The notes beneath the pieces were generated by a model. It saw nothing but the letters and a program-made list of their open reading frames with translations, did not search any database and was not told where the DNA came from. Both the position numbers and the translations under genes were made by a program. A stretch of 64,000 bases of DNA from Clostridium sardiniense (lineage in GTDB: Bacteria > Bacillota > Clostridia > Clostridiales > Clostridiaceae). Shown one piece after another: positions 1 through 8,351 of this stretch. How positions within the stretch are numbered: the stretch's first letter is position 1; the number at the start of each line of letters is the position of its first letter. The DNA lies in the NCBI RefSeq assembly GCF_016907995.1, contig NZ_JAFBDA010000002.1, forward strand, positions 62,001 to 126,000, written 5' to 3'.

Positions 1-1119
1 GCTTTAAGAGATGAAGAAAAGTATGGAGTAGCACATGCTACAGAGCATATGGTTTATAAAGGAACAAAAAATAGAAGCGAAGAAGATATAAATAAAGAAC
101 TTAGTGAAATTTTTGGATTCCAAAATGCTATGACAAATTATCCATATGTAATATACTACGGAACTCTTTTAGGAGAAGATTTAGAAAGAGGAATAGAACT
201 TTTCTCAGATATTATTATAAATCCTTCCTTTAAAAATGATGGCTTTAAAGAAGAAATGAGTGTAATAGTTGAAGAGTTAAAAGAGTGGGATGAAGATTTA
301 GAGCAATATTTAGAAGATAAACTATTTTTAAATGCATTTAAAAGTAGAAGAATAAAGTATCCTATAATAGGTACATTTGATAGTTTAAAAAATATATGCT
401 TAGAAGATATTAAGGGGTTTTATAAAAAGACATATTTCCCAAGGAATACTAAAATTGCAGTTGTTACTTCATTAGATTTTGATATAGTCTTAGACATAGT
501 TAAAAGATATTTTGAAGAGTGGAACAGTACACTAGATACAATAGATGAAATAACTTATGAAACTCTTTATTCAAAAGTCTTTGAAGATATAAAAGGTGAT
601 ATAAAAACTAATAAAATACAAATAAATTATTCTATTGATAAACTTTCAGAAAAAGAAGTAAGAGCTCTTAGAATATTTAATGAATATTTTGGAGAAGGTA
701 TAAACTCTAAACTTTTTGATACATTAAGAACTAAAAATGGATTAGTATATGATGTATTAACGAGAGTTTGTCATGAAAATGGGATAAAATTTTATAAAAT
801 TACATTTAGTACAGCAAAAGAAAATGTGGATAAAGCACTATCTTTAATAGATGAGTGTGTTTATGAAATTAAAAATCTTAAAAATACAATTAGTGAATCT
901 GAACTTTTAAAGTGGAAAAAGAGGTTTAAGCTTAAAAGATTATTTAGAGAAGAGCAAAGTATTGTTTTAGCTAAAGAGTTATCTACCTATGAGACCATGT
1001 TTAATGACTATAGAGTTTATATCAATGAAACGGAAGATATAGATAATATTGATATAGATTTTATAATAGATACTTTAGAGAAGGTATTTAAAAATAAATT
1101 AGTTCAAATTATCAAATAA
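1..1119 (+). CDS. M16 family zinc peptidase (insulinase-like), 5' end outside window
   Basis: The reading frame is open from base 1, so the gene begins upstream of the window and only about 372 residues are visible. The inverted zinc motif HxxEH of M16 peptidases is present as HATEH at bases 34-48, and acidic residues follow about 75 residues later, as expected for the third zinc ligand. A second, catalytically inert M16 half follows (LRTKNGLVYDV region, around 720-770). Family members degrade peptides in the cytoplasm or process short secreted peptides; the substrate cannot be told from sequence. An ATG at 49 is in frame but lies after the motif, so it is not the true start. A strong terminator follows the stop codon. 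Confidence 0.85.
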   Translation, partial: ALRDEEKYGVAHATEHMVYKGTKNRSEEDINKELSEIFGFQNAMTNYPYVIYYGTLLGEDLERGIELFSDIIINPSFKNDGFKEEMSVIVEELKEWDEDLEQYLEDKLFLNAFKSRRIKYPIIGTFDSLKNICLEDIKGFYKKTYFPRNTKIAVVTSLDFDIVLDIVKRYFEEWNSTLDTIDEITYETLYSKVFEDIKGDIKTNKIQINYSIDKLSEKEVRALRIFNEYFGEGINSKLFDTLRTKNGLVYDVLTRVCHENGIKFYKITFSTAKENVDKALSLIDECVYEIKNLKNTISESELLKWKKRFKLKRLFREEQSIVLAKELSTYETMFNDYRVYINETEDIDNIDIDFIIDTLEKVFKNKLVQIIK

Positions 1120-1120
1120 A

Positions 1121-1153
1121 AAAGTTGCCTTATTAGCTTAGGGCAACTTTTTT
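1121..1153 (+). terminator. Rho-independent terminator after the M16 peptidase
   Basis: A 9-bp stem (AAAGTTGCC with GGCAACTTT) is followed by a run of T. It begins two bases after the peptidase stop codon. Confidence 0.85.
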
Positions 1154-1337
1154 AGTTATATAAATATTCAAAATTAGATTATAACCTTGTATAATTTATA
1201 TAGTTAAAGCCATATTATGTTTTGAATATTAATATAAATTAATTTATTTTAAATAGAGATTTTAAGGGAAAATAAAGGGTTTAATTAGAATATTATAAAC
1301 TGAATGGAAGAACTTATTAAAAATAAGGAGAAGTACT

Positions 1338-2753
1338 ATGAGTAGAAAAATACCAATATTACAAACACTATTAGATTATCATAATGAAAATAATTTGATT
1401 TTATCAATGCCAGGAAATAAGTGTGGCATAGGTTTTTTGAAGGATGATATAGGAAAAGAATTTACAAATAGACTTGGATTTCTAGATATAACAGAAAATG
1501 ATCCTTTGGATAATCTTCAACACCCAGAGGGAATAATAAAAGAGGCAGAAGAACTTTTAGCAAAAACTTATAACGGAAAAAAGGGTTATTTTATGGTTAA
1601 TGGAAGTTCAGGTGGAAATATAATTTCTATATTTAGTGCTTTTAATGAAGGTGATGAGGTGCTTGTTGAAAGGAACTGTCACAAATCTGTATATAATGGA
1701 TTGATATTAAGAAAACTTAAAGTTACGTATATAGAGCCAGTAATAGATAAGGAAAGAGATATATTCTTGCCACCGGATAAGAGTAAAATTTATGAAGCAT
1801 TAAGTAAAAGTAATAATCCAAAAGGTATAATATTAACTCATCCAAACTATTTTGGTATAAGTTATATCTTAGAAGATATAATTAAAGATTTAAAAAATAG
1901 AGGTTTAAAGGTTGTAATTGATGCAGCACATGGAGCTCATTTTGGAATAAATGAAAGATTACCTAAAAGTATTACACAAGTTGCAGACTATACAATTTTA
2001 AGTGCTCATAAGACAATACCAGCATTAACACAAGGTGGATATTTAATTGTAAATGATGAAGAAGGAAATGTAGAGTTTTATAAAAATGCATTACTTACAA
2101 CATCTCCATCATATCTTTTAATGGCATCTTTAGATTATGCAAGATACTATTTAGATGAATACGGAAATTTAGATTATGAGGAACTTATAGATAGAGCAGA
2201 AGCTTGGAGAGAAAGGATAAATAGTCTTAAAAAACTTCATATATTCTCAAGAGAAGATTTAAAAGAAGGATATGAATTTGATTTAAGTAGATATCTAGTA
2301 TTACTTCCTAAAGGATATAGTGGACACAAGTTTCACGATTATCTGAGAAGAGAAAAAATTCAAGCAGAAATGAGTTTTTCAAGAGGTGTAGTTTTAATAC
2401 TATCACCATTTAATAAAGATGATGATTTTAAAAAGATATATGATGCTATAGAGAAACTAAAAATTGATGATATTAAAGAAAAAGGAGGTTGTAAAATTTT
2501 TGACATTACACCAGAGAAGGTTTTAGAGCCTTATGAGGTCTTTGAAAAGCCCGGAAAATTTTGCAAAATTGAAGAGGCAATTGGACTTATAGCTAAAGAA
2601 GCTATAATACCATATCCACCTGGTATACCATTAGTTTGTCAAGGGGAAAGAATCACACAAGAAGTTGTAGATATGGTTATCAGTTATATAAAAAATAAAA
2701 AGGATGTAATTGGTCTATATAAAGATAGTTTTAAGGTTATAGAGAAAAAATAG
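1338..2753 (+). CDS. Orn/Lys/Arg decarboxylase family PLP enzyme
   Basis: This 471-residue protein belongs to the group III PLP decarboxylases, short Gram-positive type (compare B. subtilis SpeA and YaaO, about 480-490 residues). The PLP lysine sits in SAHKT (K225), preceded by the cofactor-binding DAAHGAH stretch near residue 195. The C-terminal third matches the family's C-terminal domain (PYPPGIPLVCQGE near residue 424). The expected reaction is decarboxylation of arginine, lysine or ornithine to a polyamine precursor in the cytosol; which amino acid is used cannot be read from the sequence. The ATG follows AAGGAG at good spacing. The gene stands alone between terminators. Confidence 0.85.
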   Translation: MSRKIPILQTLLDYHNENNLILSMPGNKCGIGFLKDDIGKEFTNRLGFLDITENDPLDNLQHPEGIIKEAEELLAKTYNGKKGYFMVNGSSGGNIISIFSAFNEGDEVLVERNCHKSVYNGLILRKLKVTYIEPVIDKERDIFLPPDKSKIYEALSKSNNPKGIILTHPNYFGISYILEDIIKDLKNRGLKVVIDAAHGAHFGINERLPKSITQVADYTILSAHKTIPALTQGGYLIVNDEEGNVEFYKNALLTTSPSYLLMASLDYARYYLDEYGNLDYEELIDRAEAWRERINSLKKLHIFSREDLKEGYEFDLSRYLVLLPKGYSGHKFHDYLRREKIQAEMSFSRGVVLILSPFNKDDDFKKIYDAIEKLKIDDIKEKGGCKIFDITPEKVLEPYEVFEKPGKFCKIEEAIGLIAKEAIIPYPPGIPLVCQGERITQEVVDMVISYIKNKKDVIGLYKDSFKVIEKK

Positions 2754-2762
2754 TTTAAATAG

Positions 2763-2797
2763 AACATAGGATTTAAGTCTTATGTTTTATTTTTTTG
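2763..2797 (+). terminator. Rho-independent terminator after the decarboxylase
   Basis: A 9-bp stem (AACATAGGA with TCTTATGTT, one G-T pair) has a 6-base loop and is followed by a T-rich tail. Confidence 0.75.
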
Positions 2798-2824
2798 GTA
2801 TATTTCTAGAAGGAAATACTGGTA

Positions 2825-2851
2825 ACAATAAGAGACATAATTCATATAGTA
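2825..2851 (+). promoter_or_regulatory. Candidate sigma-K/sigma-E type sporulation promoter
   Basis: AC (2825-2826), a 16-base spacer and CATATAGTA (2843-2851) fit the mother-cell consensus AC-N16/17-CATANNNTA, about 46 bases upstream of the cysteine-rich gene. In DNA this AT-rich the -10 pattern arises often by chance, so this is suggestive only. Confidence 0.35.
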
Positions 2852-2897
2852 TATTATAAGGATAAAAACTAAGTATACAAAAGAGAGGTAGGAAATT

Positions 2898-3341
2898 ATG
2901 GGTAATTGTAATAGAGACTGTATGGAAAATAGAAGAAGACGCAATGATTGGGATTGCGATAAACATGATTGGTGCAAAGACAAATGCAAAGATAAATGCA
3001 AAGATAAAGATGATAAATGTGAAAAATTTGAAAAATGTGCAAAAGAAATGTCAGAAAGAAATCAAAAGTTAATCGAATGCATAAATAGAAAGTTAAAAGA
3101 AATAATTTGCTTACAAGAAGAAGGCGAAAAGAGTCTTGAAAGAGCTGCACGTTTATTTGAACAAGCTGAAGAAAGAACAAAGGAAGTTGAATGTTTAGTT
3201 AGAAAACTTAAAGAAATGGAAGAGAAAAGGGATTGCTGTTGTGAGAAAGCTATAAAATGTTTTAAAGAAAAATGCGAAGAAGAAGAATGCGAAGAAGAAA
3301 AATGCGAATGCGATTTTCATGATTGCTGGCGTTGTAGATAA
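2898..3341 (+). CDS. Cysteine-rich, highly charged coiled-coil protein (possible spore coat protein)
   Basis: A 147-residue protein with about 21 cysteines and alternating Lys/Glu/Asp. The N-terminal 50 residues carry a repeated KCKD pattern. Residues about 50-110 look like a charged coiled coil. The tail has a CCC triplet, repeated EEEC/EEKC units and a final CWRC. There is no signal peptide or membrane segment. I do not recognise a named family. The composition resembles cross-linked clostridial coat and exosporium proteins, and the upstream sequence has a candidate mother-cell promoter, so a spore-layer role is inferred. A metal-binding role is the alternative. The ATG follows GAGAGGTAGG. 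The gene is monocistronic with its own terminator. Confidence 0.7.
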   Translation: MGNCNRDCMENRRRRNDWDCDKHDWCKDKCKDKCKDKDDKCEKFEKCAKEMSERNQKLIECINRKLKEIICLQEEGEKSLERAARLFEQAEERTKEVECLVRKLKEMEEKRDCCCEKAIKCFKEKCEEEECEEEKCECDFHDCWRCR

Positions 3342-3352
3342 TTAATTTATAG

Positions 3353-3391
3353 AGAGGCTATAAAAAGAAGATTCTTTATAGTCTCTTTTTT
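3353..3391 (+). terminator. Rho-independent terminator after the cysteine-rich gene
   Basis: A 12-bp stem (AGAGGCTATAAA with TTTATAGTCTCT, one G-T pair) has a 10-base loop and a T run. Confidence 0.85.
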
Positions 3392-3425
3392 ACATAAAAA
3401 AGCATAAGAAAGGAAGTATATATTA

Positions 3426-3566
3426 ATGCAGTTAGAGAAGGAACGATTAAGAACTTTTTTAATTGGAAGTTGTGATGGAGCATGTCCAGGAAGAAATTAC
3501 TATAGAGAAATGGCACAAAAAGTACCAGAAGATGATTTAAAAACTATATTAAATCATCAAAATTAG
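3426..3566 (+). pseudogene. 46-codon ORF resembling an internal fragment of hydroxylamine reductase (Hcp)
   Basis: A short ORF with an AAAGGAAG ribosome binding site encodes 46 residues. Residues 12-35 contain LIGSCDGACPGRNYYRE followed by KVPED. This recalls the conserved block GGCDGxxPGRNYYTEF...LPxD of the hybrid-cluster protein Hcp, from memory of the family. In intact Hcp this lies mid-protein and is followed by the LACGK cluster motif, which is absent here, and the rest of the roughly 550-residue protein is missing. The likely reading is a remnant of a deleted hcp gene. A small functional protein recruited from that segment cannot be excluded, because start, ribosome site and stop are intact. 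Confidence 0.45.
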
Positions 3567-3734
3567 ACCTATCTATGTAGACTAAACTTAATATTAATTA
3601 GATAACATTTAAGAAGAGATTAATTATAAATGTTATCACATATATAAAAAAATATATTAAACTGTAAAAAAAAATAAAAAAAGGTATTGAATTTATTAAA
3701 ATATAGTCATATAATATAGAAAATAAATAAATGT

Positions 3735-4018
3735 AAAAAGTTTTGAAGAGGAAGAGTACATTTAGATATAACTTTTAAGAGAGCTAAAGAGTGGTGTGAA
3801 TTTAGTAAGTTAATCTTATGGAAGCAGCCTTGGAGTTGTCTATTGAGAAATAAGCTTATTGCTTAATAAAATAGTGCCGGAGTCCTACCGTTAAAGAGGA
3901 AGGAATATAATATGTATTCCTACTGAGTGAGTAATTATAGTAATATTTTTACTTATTAGGGTGGTACCGCGAAAGAGTTAGTAACCTTCGTCCCTTTTTT
4001 GGGATGAGGGATTTTTTT
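3735..4018 (+). promoter_or_regulatory. T-box riboswitch leader (tRNA-sensing attenuator)
   Basis: The T-box core GGGTGGTACCGCG (about 3959-3971) is unmistakable. Upstream are the Stem I hallmarks GAAGAGTAC, AGAGAGCT and GGTGTGAA. A terminator follows at 3985-4018 (CCTTCGTCCC with GGGATGAGGG, then T run). The UGGU bulge implies a tRNA with discriminator base A. I could not fix the specifier codon with confidence. T-boxes let uncharged tRNA stabilise the antiterminator, so the downstream regulator and aminotransferase genes should be switched on when one amino acid is scarce. Confidence 0.93.
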
Positions 4019-4064
4019 ATTTTAAAAGAAAAAGATTATTGAGATCTATAGGGAGGAATAAAAA

Positions 4065-4547
4065 ATGGAAGAAATTCTTGAAGTATTAGAGAAAAACAGT
4101 AGATATACTGATGAAGAAATTGCTATAATGACTGGGAAAACAGTAGAAGAAGTCAGAGATGCTATAAGAGATTATGAAGAAAAGAATATAATTGCAGGTT
4201 ATACGACTTTAATTAATTGGGAGAATACAGGAAGAGAGACAGTAACAGCTTTAATTGAAGTCAAAATAACTCCACAAAGAGGAGAAGGATTTGATAAAGT
4301 AGCTGAGAGAATATATAAATTTTCAAATGTAAAAGCATGCTATTTAATGAGTTCAGGCGGCTTTGATCTAACTGTTATAGTTGAAGGGAAAACAATGAAA
4401 GAAGTTGCTATGTTTGTATCTGAAAAACTTTCAGTACAAGAATATGTTCAAGGAACAGCAACTCATTTTGTACTTAAGAAATATAAAGATCATGGAACAA
4501 TATTTAAAGATAAGAAGATTAATGATAGGGAGGCAATATTTATATGA
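4065..4547 (+). CDS. Lrp/AsnC family transcriptional regulator
   Basis: A 160-residue protein with an N-terminal winged helix-turn-helix (residues about 1-55, EEIAIMTGKTVEEVRDAI) and a C-terminal RAM/ACT-like ligand domain (about 65-145, with VKACYLMSSGGFDLTV). These are dimeric or octameric DNA-binding proteins that sense amino acids. It is the first gene after the T-box, and its stop overlaps the next gene's start by 4 bases, so it is translationally coupled to the aminotransferase. It may regulate that operon or amino acid uptake. The ATG is preceded by GGGAGGA. Confidence 0.92.
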   Translation: MEEILEVLEKNSRYTDEEIAIMTGKTVEEVRDAIRDYEEKNIIAGYTTLINWENTGRETVTALIEVKITPQRGEGFDKVAERIYKFSNVKACYLMSSGGFDLTVIVEGKTMKEVAMFVSEKLSVQEYVQGTATHFVLKKYKDHGTIFKDKKINDREAIFI

Positions 4548-5713
4548 TGATGGAAAAAATGATTTTAAGCAAAGTAAAGGACATGCCTCCATCAGGTATA
4601 AGAAAATATTTTGATATGATAAATGAGATGGAAGATGTTATATCACTTGGTGTCGGAGAGCCAGATTTTGTTACACCTTGGAATGTTGTAGAAGCTGGAA
4701 TATATTCACTAGAGAAAGGTCATACTCATTATTCATCAAATGCAGGTTTTATTGAGTTAAGAGAAGAGATATCAAGCTATATGAACAGAAGATACGATCT
4801 TTCTTATAAAGCGGAGAGCGAAATATTAGTAACTGTTGGAGGCAGTGAGGGTATTGACTTAGCACTTAGGGCTTTAGTTGGACCTGGTGATGAAGTTATA
4901 ATACCAGAACCAAGCTTTGTAGCTTATAGAGGATGTACTGCATTTACTGGAGCTACAGCAAAAATAATTAATTTAAGAGCAGAGGATGATTTTAAACTTA
5001 CGCCAGATATGCTTAGAGAAGCGATAACTCCTAGGACAAAAGTAGTAATACTACCGTTTCCTAATAATCCAACAGGAGCTATAATGACAAGGGAAGAGCT
5101 CGAAAAAATTGTTGATGTATTAAAAGATAAAGAGATAGTGATCTTATCAGATGAGATATATAGCGAATTATCCTATGATAAGAAGCATGTATCAATTGCA
5201 AGTTTTCCTGAAGTTAAAGATAAAACGCTGATAATAAATGGATTTTCAAAGGCTTATGCAATGACAGGTTGGAGACTTGGATATGCATGTGGAAATGAAG
5301 TATTAATAGATGCTATGAAAAAGATACACCAATATGCAATTATGTGTTCTCCAACTACTGCTCAATATGCTGCTATAGAAGCCCTTAAAAATGGCGATGA
5401 TAGTGTAAAAGAAATGGCAGGAGAGTATAATAGAAGAAGAAGAGTATTAGTTGATGGATTTAGAAAAATGGGACTAGATTGCTTTGAGCCATTAGGAGCT
5501 CTTTATGTATTTCCTTGTATTAAATCAACAGGAATGACATCGGATGAATTTTGTGAAAAACTTTTAATGGAAGAAAAAGTTTTAGCAGTACCAGGAAATG
5601 CATTTGGAGATTGTGGAGAAGGTTTTATACGAGCATGCTATGCAGCATCAATGAATGACATAATGGAAGCTGTTAAAAGAATAAGAAGATTTATAGAAAA
5701 ACATAAAATATAA
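4544..5713 (+). CDS. Class I/II pyridoxal-phosphate aminotransferase
   Basis: A 389-residue fold-type I aminotransferase of the PatA/aromatic aminotransferase group. The PLP lysine is K236 in NGFSKAYAMTGWR. PNNPTGA (about 174-180) and SDEIYSEL (about 202-209) bind cofactor, and the C-terminal GEGFIRACYA carries the substrate-carboxylate arginine. It transfers an amino group between an amino acid and 2-oxoglutarate; the specific amino acid is probably the one read by the upstream T-box. Three ATGs stand in a row at the start; I use the first (10 bases after AGGGAGG). Overlap with the Lrp gene indicates co-translation. Confidence 0.9.
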   Translation: MMMEKMILSKVKDMPPSGIRKYFDMINEMEDVISLGVGEPDFVTPWNVVEAGIYSLEKGHTHYSSNAGFIELREEISSYMNRRYDLSYKAESEILVTVGGSEGIDLALRALVGPGDEVIIPEPSFVAYRGCTAFTGATAKIINLRAEDDFKLTPDMLREAITPRTKVVILPFPNNPTGAIMTREELEKIVDVLKDKEIVILSDEIYSELSYDKKHVSIASFPEVKDKTLIINGFSKAYAMTGWRLGYACGNEVLIDAMKKIHQYAIMCSPTTAQYAAIEALKNGDDSVKEMAGEYNRRRRVLVDGFRKMGLDCFEPLGALYVFPCIKSTGMTSDEFCEKLLMEEKVLAVPGNAFGDCGEGFIRACYAASMNDIMEAVKRIRRFIEKHKI

Positions 5714-5727
5714 TATATAGAATTATT

Positions 5728-5766
5728 AACAAGTGATAATAGTAGTACTATTATCACTTGTTTTAT
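5728..5766 (+). terminator. Strong Rho-independent terminator after the Lrp-aminotransferase operon
   Basis: A nearly perfect 17-bp inverted repeat (AACAAGTGATAATAGTA with its complement) with a minimal loop is followed by TTTTA. Confidence 0.85.
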
Positions 5767-5881
5767 TAAATAATATAAATAAAAAACTTTATGAATTTTA
5801 GTTCATTTAATGTTGAAAAAGTATTGCAAAAAGATTAATATTATATGTATAAAATTAATAAAAGAAGAATGAGGGAAGAGT

Positions 5882-7252
5882 ATGAGAGAAAAGGTTATAA
5901 ATTTAGGCGATGGAAATATTAAGAGTTTATTATTTAAATTAGCACTTCCAGCGATTATAGCACAGCTTGTAAATGTATTATATAACATAGTAGATAGAAT
6001 ATTTATTGGAAGAATTCCGAATGGAGGAATTGCTATGGCAGGGGTTGGAGTTGCTTTTCCAATTATAATGATAGTTGCTGCATTTAGTGCTCTTATTGGA
6101 TCTGGAGGTGCACCTATTGCAGCTATAAAGATGGGTGAGAAAAAGAATGATGAAGCAGAAAAAATAATGAGTAATAGCTTTGGAGCATTAGTTATTATTG
6201 GAGTAGTTATGACCATAGGATTCTTAATATTTAAAGAGCCTTTACTTTGGGCTTTTGGAGCAAGTGAAGCTACTATAGGTTATGCATCAGAATATTTAGG
6301 GATTTATTTAATAGGAACAGTATTTGTTCAAATTGCCTTAGGTATGAATCCTTTTGTTAATACACAAGGATTTGCAAAAATAGGAATGGCTACAGTTGTG
6401 ATAGGCGCTGTTATAAATATTATATTAGATCCAATATTAATTTTTGGATTTGGTTTAGGAGTAAAAGGGGCAGCACTTGCAACTGTTATAGGACAGTTAG
6501 TTTCAGCTATATGGGTATTAAAGTTTTTATTTGGTAAAAAAAGTACTCTGAAAATAAGAAAAGAGCATATAATACCAAAGTTAAAAATATTATTACCTAT
6601 AATGGCTCTTGGTGTATCACCTTTTATAATGCAAGCTACTGAAAGTTTAGTGATAATAATAATGAATAATCAATTATTAAGATTTGGAGGCGACCTTGCA
6701 GTTGGTGCAATGACTATAATGAGTAGTATAATGCAAATAATTATTTTACCACTTATAGGTCTTTCACAAGGTGCACAGCCAATAATTAGTTATAATTTTG
6801 GTGCAGGGAGATTAGATAGAGTAAAGAAGACCTTTAAGTTACTTATAATAAGTTGCGTAGTTTATTCAACTACTATGTGGCTTTTACTTATGACTGTTCC
6901 AGAAGTATTTGTAAGAATATTTAACAATGATCCTCAGCTTCTTGAAATAACATCATGGAGTATAAAAATATTCTTTGCAGGAATTCTAATTTATGGAGCA
7001 CAAGTTGGATGTCAACAAACATTCCTTGCACTTGGACAAGCAAAAATATCTTTAGTTTTAGCTTTACTTAGAAAAATAATACTGCTAATACCATTAGCAT
7101 TGTTATTACCAATGATTTTTGAGAATAAGCTTGCAGGTGTATTAATGGCAGAACCAGCAGCAGATATTATAGCGGCGACCATTACGATAATAGCCTTTGC
7201 TATATTTTATAAGAAACAATTATCAAATATTGATAAAGAAATAGAGCGTTAA
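5882..7252 (+). CDS. MATE family efflux transporter
   Basis: A 456-residue protein with about 12 hydrophobic segments in two homologous halves, typical of multidrug and toxin extrusion transporters (usual length 440-460). The N-terminal LFKLALPAIIAQLVNVLYNIVDRIFIG and the second-half QATESLVIIIMNNQL/PIISYNFGAGR stretches are MATE signatures. Such proteins export cationic drugs or metabolites across the cytoplasmic membrane in exchange for Na+ or H+. The substrate is unknown. It is a single-gene unit whose ATG follows GAGGGAAGAG. Confidence 0.9.
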   Translation: MREKVINLGDGNIKSLLFKLALPAIIAQLVNVLYNIVDRIFIGRIPNGGIAMAGVGVAFPIIMIVAAFSALIGSGGAPIAAIKMGEKKNDEAEKIMSNSFGALVIIGVVMTIGFLIFKEPLLWAFGASEATIGYASEYLGIYLIGTVFVQIALGMNPFVNTQGFAKIGMATVVIGAVINIILDPILIFGFGLGVKGAALATVIGQLVSAIWVLKFLFGKKSTLKIRKEHIIPKLKILLPIMALGVSPFIMQATESLVIIIMNNQLLRFGGDLAVGAMTIMSSIMQIIILPLIGLSQGAQPIISYNFGAGRLDRVKKTFKLLIISCVVYSTTMWLLLMTVPEVFVRIFNNDPQLLEITSWSIKIFFAGILIYGAQVGCQQTFLALGQAKISLVLALLRKIILLIPLALLLPMIFENKLAGVLMAEPAADIIAATITIIAFAIFYKKQLSNIDKEIER

Positions 7253-7384
7253 TTTGAATATAAGGTGTTTACTATTATTTAAAATATTTAAAAAGAATAT
7301 GTAAGAGATATAATAAAAATGGTTAAGGATTTATATAAGTATTAATCATAAAAGTTTAATATTTATGCCCATAAATTCTAATAA

Positions 7385-7415
7385 AGCAGGAGTCTTTAAG
7401 ATTTCTGCTTTTCTT
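7385..7415 (+). terminator. Rho-independent terminator downstream of the MATE gene
   Basis: A hairpin (AGCAGGAGTCTT with AAGATTTCTGCT, two G-T pairs) is followed by TTTTCTT. It lies about 130 bases past the stop. The rest of 7253-7524 holds no ORF and probably contains the promoter of the next gene. Confidence 0.65.
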
Positions 7416-7524
7416 ATAAATTAGCATATAGTCAATAATAATTTATATGAATATATTTAGTTATTTTTGTTATAATAATTTTTTATGGTAAAATATATTA
7501 ATAGTTACTTAAGGAGGAATTTAA

Positions 7525-8235
7525 ATGAGAGAGTTAATAGATTTACATACACACACAGTATCTAGTGGGCATGCTTATAGTACTGTAAAAGAAAATATAG
7601 ATAGTGCAAGTAATAAAGGGCTTAGATACTTAGGAATATCAGATCATGCACCTCAAATGCCAGGAAGTGCACATATATTTCATTTTCATAATTTAAGAGT
7701 TATACCAAAGGAAATAAACAATGTTAGAACGTTAGTTGGTGCAGAGGTGAATATTTTAGATTATGAAGGAAATTTGGATTTAATAGATAAAGATTTAGAG
7801 ATGCTAGATTATGCAATTGCTAGTTTACATGCCACATGCATAGCATCAGGTACTGAAGAAGAGAATACGATAGCTGTAATAAATGCTATGGATAGGCCTA
7901 ATATAAAGATAATAGGTCATTTAGATGATGCAAGATATCCAGTAAATTATGAAAAAATAGTTAAAGCAGCTAAAGAAAAAGGCGTTTTATTAGAACTTAA
8001 TAATTCATCATTAAAGCCAAATGGGTTTAGAAAAGGTGCATTAGAAAATGATACAAAGATGCTAAATATATGTAAAAAGGAAAAAGTTAAAATTATATTT
8101 GGTAGTGATGCACATATATGTTATGATATTGGAAAATTTGATAATTGTATTAAGTTAGTAAAAGAACTAGATTTTCCAGAAGAATTAATTGTAAATTATA
8201 ATGAAGATGATATAAAAGAAATATTTAAAATATAA
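7525..8235 (+). CDS. PHP domain phosphoesterase (YcdX-like)
   Basis: A 236-residue PHP-superfamily protein. Metal ligands are visible as DLHTHT (residues 6-11), SDHAP (about 39-43), GAEVN (about 72), SLHA (about 100), GHLDD (about 132) and FGSDAH (about 192-197), in the order seen in YcdX and related phosphatases with a trinuclear metal site. The expected activity is phosphate-ester hydrolysis; the substrate is not known, and a histidinol-phosphatase role is unlikely because no histidine genes are nearby. The start ATG has a perfect AAGGAGG site. It is monocistronic. Confidence 0.88.
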   Translation: MRELIDLHTHTVSSGHAYSTVKENIDSASNKGLRYLGISDHAPQMPGSAHIFHFHNLRVIPKEINNVRTLVGAEVNILDYEGNLDLIDKDLEMLDYAIASLHATCIASGTEEENTIAVINAMDRPNIKIIGHLDDARYPVNYEKIVKAAKEKGVLLELNNSSLKPNGFRKGALENDTKMLNICKKEKVKIIFGSDAHICYDIGKFDNCIKLVKELDFPEELIVNYNEDDIKEIFKI

Positions 8236-8241
8236 TTCAGG

Positions 8242-8276
8242 AGAGTTAGCAACTGAAAAATTGCTAGCTCTTTTTT
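8242..8276 (+). terminator. Rho-independent terminator after the PHP gene
   Basis: An 11-bp stem (AGAGTTAGCAA with TTGCTAGCTCT, one G-T pair) and a T run start 6 bases after the stop. Confidence 0.88.
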
Positions 8277-8351
8277 ATCATAGGTTACTTTGTTAAAAAA
8301 TAAGCTAATTCATGGTACAATATATTTAAGGACATTAAAGGGGAGTTTGCT

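Noticed and set aside
2780..3180. Two overlapping minus-strand frames opposite the cysteine-rich gene
   Set aside because: They read Leu/His/Tyr repeats that mirror the Lys/Asp/Cys repeats of the plus-strand gene, and they run through its promoter and the upstream terminator.
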